Below are positions 55,601 through 64,000 of a stretch of 64,000 nt of DNA, piece after piece (within the stretch, counting starts at the first letter, position 1; the number at the start of each line of letters is the position of its first letter). This DNA comes from Moniliophthora roreri. Lineage: Eukaryota > Basidiomycota > Agaricomycetes > Agaricales > Marasmiaceae. A program made the translations under genes and the position numbers. The stretch lies in assembly GCA_001466705.2 (NCBI GenBank), contig LATX02000239.1, positions 62,001 to 126,000 of the forward strand. Direction: 5' to 3'. The notes under the pieces are model-generated. The model was not told the DNA's origin. It ran no database searches and saw only the letters and a program-made list of their open reading frames with translations.

Positions 55601-58440
55601 GACTAGATCACTTCGAAAACGGACTTGCATCGATAGGGCACACGGTTCCTGGCTCTGGGAGGGTCCCATTGACAAAATACGCGCGAATTACGTTGGCAGT
55701 GCAGAGCGAGGGAGCCGATGTAAATGAACCATGCTGAGACAATGATAGATTGAGAAGTGAGTGTCACTCATAGTTTAGGAAGGAGGCGATAGAAAGACGT
55801 ACGCCAGGAGAGTCCTGTTGCAATACGACAGATCCAGGGAAGCCTCTCGAAACTTTGTGCGCGCTGGAAACATAGTACATGAGTTTTTACTCTTTATTTT
55901 TTATTATTGTAGTCCACTGACTTAGCGAGAGGTGTTACAGGATCTGGAGACAGATTAGCACAGACTGATATCAAGGGTACGACGAGAAATACTATACCAG
56001 CGGTGTTTCCAATGAGCAGAAGCGGGTAGCTCGTATTTCCCGTGATAGGACCTAGGTGCATTCCATGTGGATAGCGCCAGATAGATTAGTTGGAGGCGTA
56101 CCTCTGAAGAAATTCTTTGGAATGCTAGGCCAAGAGCTAATAAAGATGTTTTAATGAGACCTGTGGAAAGGTTGGTCGTCCAGTACTTACCTGCACTTGA
56201 TTCTCATGGCTGCCATCAGGCTTCCCCACCCTGACACCTTCAGAGACTCCTGGTAGTGCTGCTCTGCATGCTCTAGGCTAGAAGGCACGACATCACCGTC
56301 ATTGCAAACAAAGGCGGTCAGGCTCTCGATAAAGTTTGGTTCAAACACTGGGGGATCACATGGAGAGGGGGTAGGCGGCGGTGGCCCAAGAAGCTGAGCC
56401 AATGTCGTCCCATTTCCTTTCTCCAAGTCAGCCAGGGCAGTTGCCATAGCAGGCCACAGGTACGAGCTGTACAGCGTACTGAATATTATGTCCCGCAGGT
56501 TTGCGTAATCGACGAGGCCCTGAAGACTATTGTAAGTGCTCTCCGGCACTGGAGCTTGGATAATAGACTGGTACAATTTATTCAGTCTTTCATCAATGGC
56601 TTCGACTGACGACTCGTAGAAAGGGCATTTTTCAGGTCCCGCGTCATGACAGTCTTTGAAGAACCATCTCAGGGTGTCATCGGTATTGGAAACAGCGGTC
56701 TTCCATTCCGCTGCAAATCACGAATGAGTAATGAAACCCGTGAACGGATGACATGCAAATTTGAACACACTAGTATAATAGTCGTCTTGAACGTCGACTA
56801 TTCCGTCGATGAGTAGGCGTTCGACTTTGTCCTTTGGCACGGTAAGCACGCAGTATTTACCAGCTTAGAATCAACGTACTGGGAACATAGCTGCGAAGGT
56901 CGAACCAAGAACCGAGCCATATCTGTCGGGAAACGTTAGCACAGTACGACTCGATGATCAGAAAATTGAACGTACGAGATACCCCAAAACTGGATCTTCT
57001 CTCTACCATAAGCTTCCGTTATCCTAAGCATATCTCGTGCCGTGTGGTCAGTGTTCATGAAAGGCAGGATATCTCCAGCACGTTCTCCAGCAAGCCGTCC
57101 GGCTACCTTTGCACGAGACCAGAAACTCGCAACGTTGTCTTGCAAAGAGGAGTTGAGCTCATGAACCCCCGCCCTTTCCCATGACAGGCGCTCCTCGCGC
57201 GTTTTAAAGAATGTTATGCGCGGAGTAGAACGGGATACACCTGCACGAATGGTCAGAGTGTGGTGCCACTTTAAGACATCCGACTTGCCTCTGGGGTCAA
57301 ATCCTACCAAGTCAAACTGAGGCCCCAGAATTTGTCTCATCGGTTTGCCCAACGTGAGTACGAAATCGACACCACTACTACCAGGTCCTCCGGGATTTAA
57401 GAGAATAGGTCCAAGATAATCTGTGCTATCGACAGAGACGTTGGCTTTCATGCGCACGAGCGCAATAGCAGCAGATCGTCCTTCTGGGTCCGAATAGTTC
57501 AATGGGACTTGGAACCGACCACATTCAAGGTCTCCGTCGTAGCACGGCACCCAGGTCAAGTTCTTCGTGGGTGTGATCTTTCAGGAACATGAAGCGTGAG
57601 TCGTAGCATAAAGACTTGTATCGACCGATACTTACAGACAACCAAGACGACTCATTCCATGTAGCTTGAGATACGGCACATTTAGTGAGGGATACAAATA
57701 TGCAAGCTGAGGTGAGTAAGGTCTTCGTTGGCCAGCCCATGCTAGTTGAGAGTGTGGACGGGAACATAGGGGTGGACGCGTCGCTTTTTATACGACCTGT
57801 GAACCACTGTGACGAACTGGAATAGATAGTCCCAACAAGAAACCGCCGGTACATACGCGTGGTTGACAGCTGACGGGATCAGTTTACAGCTTCGATAGAT
57901 TCAATGGGCTTTCCCATGTGAGGATCTCAGCGGTCGAAGCACAGCACTGTAATTGAAAGCTCCACTTTGGTACTTGAGGAAATAGTGGTGCGCGCGATAA
58001 AGAAGCGAATTATGGATGAGCGATAGCTTGGCGCAGGCGTGAAGGGAATGCCGACAGGAAAACCTTTGAAGAATAACCGAGAGAAACATTAAGAGATGAA
58101 TCAGTCGGTTTTCGAGATGTTTTCGATCGTGTCTTGTGCGCGTTGAGACCAAAGACAAAGTCGATGGGAAACGTCAGACTTGAAGTAGAACCCATAGTCG
58201 ATGCTAAGTCCTCTGAATAAAGATTTGCCTGCTAATGATGCTATCACTTAGAGTGAATGGGCGTCATACAGCTTTGAATGAACTTGGAGCGAAAACGAAG
58301 ATGAATATCACTTCAACAGATTCTCTGGCCATAACTCCTTACACTCCGCAGCAATCCGCAGTCTGGTGTATCAAGTCTGTGTCGCGCCCACTCGATGTGC
58401 TTGCCTTCTGTTTCCATGTGTGTAGTAGTCCGGCGAGCCA
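55310..58440 (-). repeat. Third, direct copy of part of the right arm
   Basis: From TTATTCTCCTTCGGAAGC at 55313 (against 50249) to TGTTTCCATGTGTGTAGTAG at about 58410 (against 53400) the sequence follows the right arm in the same orientation, with moderate divergence. The 5' flank and first exons of hydrolase copies 3 and 4 are almost the same (57.5-57.9 against 52.5-52.9 kb). Confidence 0.85.
55608..57740 (-). CDS. Secreted TAP-like alpha/beta hydrolase, copy 4
   Basis: ATG 57740, signal peptide identical to copy 3 (MGWPTKTLLTSACIFVSLTK). Motifs: LGPILLNPGGPGSSGVDF, FDLVGFDPRG, then a GC-AG intron; WGIS/YGSVLGSTFAAMFP; VERLLIDGIVDVQDDYYT; DCHDAGPEKCPFYE; a proline-rich loop GPPPPTPSPCDPP not seen in the others; ITGNTSYPLLLIGNTAG; DPVTPLA; DSPG/HGSF with the His. 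It ends ...DASPFSK, TGA at 55608-55610. The catalytic set is complete. First exons match copy 3 while the C-terminal half is more diverged, which suggests gene conversion of the 5' part or uneven selection. Confidence 0.8.
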
Positions 58441-58489
58441 TGACCGTCTCAAGAGCTTGCTCTTTCTGGCATCCCTGTGAGACCAAAAT

Positions 58490-58870
58490 TGATGTTTCGT
58501 TAGGTCAGGTACAAGGCACCAGATGCCTGGTTTTGGGACAGTTGTCTTTGACGAGACAATTGCGAACGATATTGAGCAGTACATAGAACCATTGAGTGGT
58601 CCTGGGGGAATCCAGTACGTACGGTATATGGGAGAGAAGCCGGTAAGAACTAACCCCATCAGAGTCCTGAGATAGTACAGCAGAGAACCCTTTCGAAATT
58701 AATGAATTGTCGATCCGGACTCACGCATGGAGAGGTGTAACGGGATCTGTGAGTGAATCAATCACAGAATCCGAAGACTGAAACATACCGGCGGTATACC
58801 AATAAGTAGAATTATGACTCGTATTTCCCGAAATCGGTTCTGGTCTACAATGACTGGTAATGAACCAAAA
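58490..58870 (-). pseudogene. C-terminal remnant of a hydrolase gene
   Basis: Minus strand shows PISGNTSHNSTYWYTAG, DPVTPLHA and, further on, a worn match to the NGTLPEPGTVCP end (KTTVPKPGIWCLVPDLTKHQ). The stretch lies where the second remnant would be expected next to copy 4. Stops and missing parts exclude a product. Confidence 0.6.
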
Positions 58871-58904
58871 AATGGTGCCTCGTCGATATGTGCAAGCAAA
58901 CGCT

Positions 58905-58932
58905 GCCAGTGGTGGTGGTGGTGGTGGAAGAA
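58905..58932. repeat. GGT/TGG microsatellite
   Basis: About six to seven GGT units; on the minus strand it gives a shadow polyproline frame. Confidence 0.7.
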
Positions 58933-59003
58933 GGACGCCCACTCGTGGCTGTGCCCACGCGTCTACTTTCAACTCTGAACTCATCTGAACTCAGATTGTG
59001 ACC

Positions 59004-60055
59004 ATGGGCAAAAGAAAAGCCAAACCGGCTTTCAGTGGCCTCGGTTCATTTGTACAGGCTCTGCAAGTCGAGGGCGATTCCAGCACGAGGAAGGAGCCAA
59101 ACACTTCTGCAGCTACCAACGTTCACGATCGACCTGCGAAGAGGCGCAAGACGATTTCTGAACCCCAATATGTGGAGAAGTACGACATGACAGGTCGAGT
59201 GCCCCACTACCAAGAAGAATGGGAAGTACCTGAACCATTAAAAAAGTGTATGTCGCCTTTACTTTCCCTATTTGCTAGGTATGTAACAAGATTTTTAATC
59301 AGATTTCTTCCAGCGAACGAGATACTTTTCTTTGTACTCGACACCACCGGGTTGCTTACTTGATGAAGAAGGATGGTACAGTGTTACGCCGGAGCGTATA
59401 GCAAATCAAATTGCTGAACGGTGTCGGTGTCATACTGTATTGGATGCTTTTTGTGGGGTCGGCGGGAACGCTATTGCATTTGCAAAGACATGTCAACGAG
59501 GTGCGTTTTCAGTCATCTTTTTCGGGGACCTTCTCAGTTAAAGTCGTTTTAGTTATTGCATTGGACACGTCTCCAACTCGGCTAGCACTCGCAAGACACA
59601 ATGCTCAGATATACGGCGTCGCACATCATATCGAATTCATCCTCAGCGATTATATTACATTCGCTAAATCTTACTTGGCCCGTTCATCGACACTGACATC
59701 ACCCAAAGCTCGAAAAATCGATGTTGTTTTTCTTAGTCCGCCCTGGGGTGGACCATCGTACCTTTCAGACTCAAACACCCCAAGTGGCGAAGAAGAAGAC
59801 CTTGATGCCCATCCGACATATCCTCTATCTGCTATCGAACCTATACATGGAGCAGAATTATTCCATTTATCACGTCGAATAACTCCGAACATTGCGTACT
59901 ACCTACCACGAAATTCGGATCTGAACGAGATCAGTGCGGTGCTTGGTGAAGGAGAAGAGTACGTTGAAGTCGAGGAAGAGTGGATGGGTAACAAACTCAA
60001 GGCTCTTACATGCTACTTTGGTGGTCTTGCCGAAGGTCAAGAGGATCTGTTTTAA
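59004..60055 (+). CDS. TGS1: Trimethylguanosine synthase-like RNA cap methyltransferase
   Basis: ATG 59004 (MGKRKAKPAFSGLGSFVQAL) starts a basic head with the likely nuclear signal RPAKRRKT. After an intron near 59250-59310, LLDEEGWYSVTPERIANQIA precedes the SAM-binding VLDAFCGVGGNAIAFAKTC. Next, VIALDTSPTRLALARHNAQI is the acidic-loop strand. The family hallmark SPPWGGPSY is present, in the place where TGS1 stacks the m7G base on the Trp. The stop is at 60055 after GGLAEGQEDLF. The enzyme converts m7G caps of snRNAs, snoRNAs and telomerase RNA to the 2,2,7-trimethyl form in the nucleus. Length, about 310 aa, is close to yeast Tgs1. A fragment of its 3' end is repeated at about 61145-61176. 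Confidence 0.88.
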
Positions 60056-60194
60056 TTGGGGTAGCTTGGTTTATTTCTGGTATGTGGTTGTATAGATATA
60101 ACGAATCCAGAAAGATATATCAAATTTTGAAAGTACGTCAAGACAGTTGAGAGCCCAAACTGCTTGATTCTCTGGAAGAAGGCCATGAATAGCT

Positions 60195-60500
60195 TCATCT
60201 CAAATCGGTCGTCGTGGTAAAGTGTTTCGTTAACCTAGAGAACATCGTACCGAAATCATACTTACGTCCACTCTTGCTGGGATACAAAATACCCACCCGG
60301 CTTTGGCTGTGGTATTGGATACTACAAGGTTCCGTTCCTTTGTATTCCACCATTTCGGCCGGACCAAAAGCATAGCAAAAAAAGCGATCAGAACGCTTCC
60401 AACCAGCAAAGCTATTACAGAGATGATGATGGTCCTCCGTTTCCAGTTCCCGTTCGAGTCTCCGCTCGTACTCGAGAGGGAGAGAAAAAGGGCATTATGA
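60195..60500 (-). pseudogene. Decayed copy of the 61.7-kb membrane-protein gene
   Basis: Minus strand reads NALFLSLSSTSGDSNGN, then a missing NEWQW segment, VIALLVGSVLIAFFAMLLVR and, after an intron, YHDDRFEMK. It aligns to the intact gene at 61187-61703. The start region is lost (a TAG precedes, no in-frame ATG), so it is judged non-functional. Confidence 0.55.
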
Positions 60501-61140
60501 GGGTGAGGCCATGCAATCCATCCATCCTACTAGTATATCACCTATATCCCATCTTGCATTCATCCAAGGAACTCGTGTTGTCTCAATGATTCATCTGATA
60601 CGATACATTTAGCTCTGAAATCGCAATGAATTGGAGGATCATAGGCAGTCGTTGGAGTGATAGGAGAAGCCACGTGGCCGAGCATCTCATAGAAAGAGCA
60701 CTGGCAGTGGGGGAAAGATTACTGAACATCATGGCAAGTTCCCTCCACAAGCAACTGGCGAGCTTGCGGTGAAAGTCTACTCAAGATGCTCTTTCGTTAT
60801 CATGGAAGAGCTTCAAGCATGTCAAACGAAGCCTATATCTTCGCAAATTTGAATGGCGTACACCGTTTAAAAGGCGTTACTGTTTGTTGCGGAGACGAAT
60901 AAAACATAACATGCATATGTCAATGTCGTTTTCAAGTCTATGATGACTTTCTAGACGTCGCATGTCCATTTTGCTACAGTTCTGGCTTCCGCATCACCGA
61001 CGATCCCTTCCTCTGATTATGGCTTGGTAATAGCCTTGATTTCTGACCGTCGTTGTGCGCTCGGCGCTGGGTGGAACCGCTTGGGAAAGACAACATTAGG
61101 CACCAGAACTGCAGAGCTGGCCCGGGGTCAGTGGACCTGT
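60500..61140. other. Interval with pieces of the arm repeat
   Basis: Around 60770-60830 (AAGTCTACTCAAGATGCTC) and 61045-61060 (TTGTGCGCTCGGCGCTGG) short stretches match the outer part of the right arm near 54465 and 54770. No gene seen. Confidence 0.45.
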
Positions 61141-61660
61141 AGATTGGTCTTGCTGAAGGTCAAGAAGATCTATTTTAACGCGGTAGCTAGGCATTCGAGA
61201 GCCCAGATTGAGAACGTAAACAGGAGTTTCTTGATTCTAGCACTTCCAGCCGACAAGGGTAATGAATAGGTTCCAAAGGTCGTGGCTTCAACTCGAATCG
61301 GTCGTCGTGCTAAATCATTCTGTCAACACAAAAGAACTTGAGCATCGTACCGAATCAGACTTACATCCTCTTCGACTGACACTCTTGCCGGAATGCCAAA
61401 TTCACCACCACTTGGCTTTGACTGTGGTATTAGACTTCTACAAAGCTCCTTTCCTTTCCTCTCTTTCTGTTGTGTACTCCATCTTTTCGGCCGGGCCAGA
61501 AGCGTAGCAAGGAAAGCGATGAGAACACTTCCACCTAGAAAAGCTATTACGGAGGTGGTGACGGTGTTCCATTGCCACTCATTGTTCCCGTTCGAGTCTC
61601 CACTCGTATCCGAGAGGGAGAAGGGGGCATTGCCATCAAAAAAGTCCCCGATGACGGGCA
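61140..61660. repeat. Duplicate of the 60030-60500 segment
   Basis: GGTCTTGCTGAAGGTCAAGA at 61147 matches the last codons of TGS1 at 60030, and the membrane-protein DNA follows in both. The unit is a direct duplication at a distance of about 1.1 kb. Confidence 0.75.
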
Positions 61661-61703
61661 TGTTTTGTCGAGAACGAGACTTAATCTGCGGGGCGTACAC
61701 CAT
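61187..61703 (-). CDS. Small single-pass membrane protein
   Basis: From ATG 61703 (or the second ATG at 61661, MPVIGDFFDGNAPFSLSD) the frame has a polar outer part with NEWQWNTVTTSV, one helix (IAFLGGSVLIAFLATLLA), a basic turn RPKRWSTQQKERKGK and a tail. A GTAAGT donor after VSVEED and acceptor TTTAG join HDDRFELKPRPLEPIHYP, and the stop is TAG at 61187. Total about 153 aa. No family recognised. The layout resembles the arm proteins at 43.6 and 48.8 kb, but the residues do not clearly align. It overlaps nothing and faces TGS1 tail to tail. Confidence 0.5.
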
Positions 61704-61923
61704 ATATACTAAGACGACAGGAGACGTCTAGAGTTCACAGATTGTCTGAGCTTGGAGTTGTGGTCGACGTTGAAGACATTAAGATAAGCCACTGAGACTA
61801 CACAGCTTTGTAGCAGAATGAATGGAGTCAGCTGCATTAAGAATGAAACGCAACGAATCATGCAGATTGGCCGGATAGTGAATATTGTATATTTCCAACT
61901 GGATCGTACTGTATCTTCCTTCA

Positions 61924-63808
61924 CTAATCCTCGTCACGACGATCATTCTCATACTCACGAGCAATCCCACTCCTACCCTGCTCTAACGCACTAGGCTCAT
62001 CTTCTCCCAGACGCATCTCCAAGCCCTGATAAGAACGCGTTTGTAAGAATTGACTAGCCGCACTGGCCTTTGTTAGGGCGCCATTTTGATCCTTGCGCGA
62101 TACTAAAGCCGATCCAACTTCTTGATGTTCATTAGGATTCGCTTGCCCGCCATAACGCTTCGCATGTCTGTATTTGCCAGTGACGAGTGAGAATACGGGA
62201 TGGTCGTCGTCCTCTTCCTCATTGCGTTTTTGGGGAGCACGAGGATTTTGACTTTCAGCAAGCAGCTGTTCAAAGTCTAAGACATAGCGTCCTGTCCATG
62301 TGGGTTCTGGTTGCAAAGCGATTTCTAGCTCGTACGGTGTTATGATAGGTCGGTAGAAGTCCTGGAAATGCGGCAGTAAGTACCAGGATCGAGGAAATGC
62401 CAAAGAGTCCCACCTTGGCATCGATGAGACTGTTTTCTGGACATGCCACGAGTACGAAGCATTCTATTTCCATGAAATTTGCAAGCTTGGCTGGGTTGAG
62501 CTTTCCGACGCTGATCGTGTAGCTTTTCTTCCTGGAGGCAGCTAGAAGCGCTCGTATGTGTTTGATCAAGGGAAGGTAAGAGGCTGGTACGAATGGTTGA
62601 GTGGAGTATCGTTATCGAAAAGTAACACTTCTTACCGACACCTAATGTACCAACGAGTATACCGAAAACGTCTGCGTCTCTTGCCTTCTGAACGACGGCG
62701 TAGCGCCGCATTAGCATTTTATTCATTCGGCCTGATTCGATTTGGCTTGTTCTTTGCGATGGGCTGTATGAGATGACCTGAAATACATGATTCGTCGCCA
62801 GCGCATGAATTGTTAGATGGAAATCTCACGTTGCACGAAGAATGCGTCATAAGCAGGTTCGTGAGACCGAGATTTTCGTCGCCGATATAGAATATCGTGC
62901 AGTCCCGTAGAGGTGGTTCGGATATTCGTTTGGCTTCGTTGAGAGGTTGTTTCTGCTCGGATGAAGCAGGCGCAACTTTGTCAGGAACCTGAGAGTACAT
63001 CACCTGTACTCCGCGAGGCCGAAATATTTCCTGGAGGTGTTGTAAAAGTGTACCTGGTGTAGTGTTGAGAAACCTGCGGAGTTCTACATAACTGATTGAC
63101 TCACTCGCTTTGTGCGTATAGACCACGTCATGCCGAAGTACGATAGTCTTTGCTTGCGGTGAAGACTCTTCCGATGAGGCTGAAAAAGCGTCGACAAGTC
63201 GAGCTACACAATCATCGATGTCTAAGTTTTTCTTTCCGAAAACATAAAATACGGGCAACCGATAGGTCCTGCATGAAAATAGACGAGTCAGCTCGAGGAA
63301 GCTTCGAGTGTCTACTACACGCACTGACTCATACAAGCGTATCCATAATGAATCATAGCATCTGCGTCGACATGTTGTGCAGCAACTTCATCTACACAAC
63401 AGCTTGATGTGCCATATAAAGAGAGCGAAGTCAGACCAGACCATGACTTGCACCGAGGATTACAAGAGCCTGCCTGCCATAGGAAGTATCGGCGAGCACA
63501 TACAGCTCGCGATGCGACCCAACCTTCCGCTTCAATTTGCGATATATAGAAACAGAGACATGAAGTAGTTCATCAGGGAATTGCAGTGCAATCTGACCAG
63601 ACTCAGTAGAGAAAATACGCCAAAATAGAGCTCTACACACCCGTTTAAAATCTCCTTGTTCGATTTCTTCTGCAGTTCGATCGATCTCGTAGAAATCGTC
63701 GAAACCTTCCGAGGTTAAATGGTCTGCAGTTTCGTCAATTTCCACGTCAATGGTACGCTTGATTGCCTCTTCTCCTGATGTAGAAAACGCGGTATTTTCT
63801 GTGCTCAT
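61924..63808 (-). CDS. DPH2: Diphthamide synthesis protein DPH2
   Basis: ATG 63808 ([20 protein letters not shown]). Motifs of the Dph1/Dph2 radical-SAM family follow: [61 protein letters not shown], then [99 protein letters not shown] and the C-terminal [20 protein letters not shown]. The acidic C-tail ends at the TAG at 61924-61926. With Dph1 it forms the Fe-S enzyme that moves the 3-amino-3-carboxypropyl group of SAM to a histidine of elongation factor 2, the first step to diphthamide. Exons are short and joined by eye. Confidence 0.88.
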
Positions 63809-63900
63809 CGTTGAAATCACCGATAGTGGATGTAGCGGTTCAAAAAAAAATAATTCCGAGTGACGTTGTGACATGCGCCTTGATTCCACTCCTATACCCA
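63809..63900. promoter_or_regulatory. Compact bidirectional promoter
   Basis: Only 92 bp separate the DPH2 start and the start of the rightward gene, so their promoters must overlap. An A-run lies at 63842-63850. Confidence 0.5.
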
Positions 63901-64000
63901 ATGTCCAACGTCAAGGAGCGACATTACTGGACCCAGCTCAGGACTGCTTTGACTGCAGGGCAATGGTCCTCGTTGTTCCCTGCCAAAGCTCCGAATGGGA
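63901..64000 (+). CDS. 5' end of an unidentified gene (cut by window edge)
   Basis: ATG 63901 opens MSNVKERHYWTQLRTALTAG and continues QWSSLFPAKAPNG to the window end without a stop. The sequence looks coding and I have the impression of a conserved basidiomycete cytoplasmic protein, but 33 codons are too few to name it. Confidence 0.5.
   Translation, partial: MSNVKERHYWTQLRTALTAGQWSSLFPAKAPNG

Noticed and set aside
58721..58984. Proline-rich 87-aa frame
   Set aside because: Made by a GGT microsatellite running into a hydrolase remnant.
1..64000. CRISPR arrays, bacterial operons, rRNA genes
   Set aside because: Nothing with regular spaced repeats or rRNA-like sequence was seen, and the DNA is clearly from an intron-rich eukaryote.

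Overview
The window reads as nuclear DNA of a basidiomycete fungus, most likely an Agaricomycete. Genes are split by many short introns (about 45-60 nt). The recognisable families are ones common in mushroom-forming fungi: a MYND/DUF4470 protein, a SigF-like NTF2-like protein, DUF4419, secreted TAP-like alpha/beta hydrolases, short-tail 7TM proteins and RGG-rich Argonaute. All gene models below were assembled by eye from exon frames and GT/GC...AG borders, so ends and exon borders are approximate unless a start or stop is named.

Left part (0-19.5 kb): a small Cys/His gene of a mushroom-specific type (307-1182), a MYND-DUF4470 protein (minus), a decayed secreted-peptide gene, and a short inverted-repeat element (6.29-7.20 kb) holding telomere-like CCCTAA blocks and a tRNA-like Pol III unit. 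Then come a SigF-like NTF2 protein, an ABC transporter (minus), a broken DUF4419 gene and a 7TM membrane protein (minus). 13.8-15.3 kb and 17.4-19.5 kb are gene-poor.

Middle (19.556-28.776 kb): one 9.2-kb Ty1/copia LTR retrotransposon on the minus strand. It has two 516-bp LTRs, a PBS matching the initiator-tRNA-Met anticodon region, a purine tract, and a single gag-pol frame of about 2,560 codons interrupted by eight stops, all TGA. LTR differences and stops point to CpG decay.

Right part (29-64 kb): an aldo-keto reductase, a 51-aa secreted peptide and an Argonaute (minus), then a family expansion of a secreted serine hydrolase with a TAP-like C-terminus. Four full-length copies (35.5, 40.3 and, inverted, 52.7 and 57.7 kb) and three eroded remnants are present. 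Two copies lie in the arms of a ~6-kb inverted duplication (about 38.4-44.4 and 48.5-54.7 kb). Each arm also carries a single-pass membrane protein gene and a small secreted-peptide gene (intact in one arm, frameshifted in the other). The ~4.1-kb spacer holds an EOS1-like N-glycosylation protein gene. A third unit (55.3-58.4 kb) is a direct repeat of part of the right arm. The window ends with housekeeping genes: TGS1-like cap hypermethylase, a small membrane protein with a decayed duplicate, DPH2 (diphthamide synthesis), and the first codons of a divergently transcribed gene.

The most interesting parts are the palindromic hydrolase/secreted-peptide/membrane-protein module beside Argonaute, the all-TGA decay of the copia element, and the telomere-like/tRNA-like inverted-repeat element.
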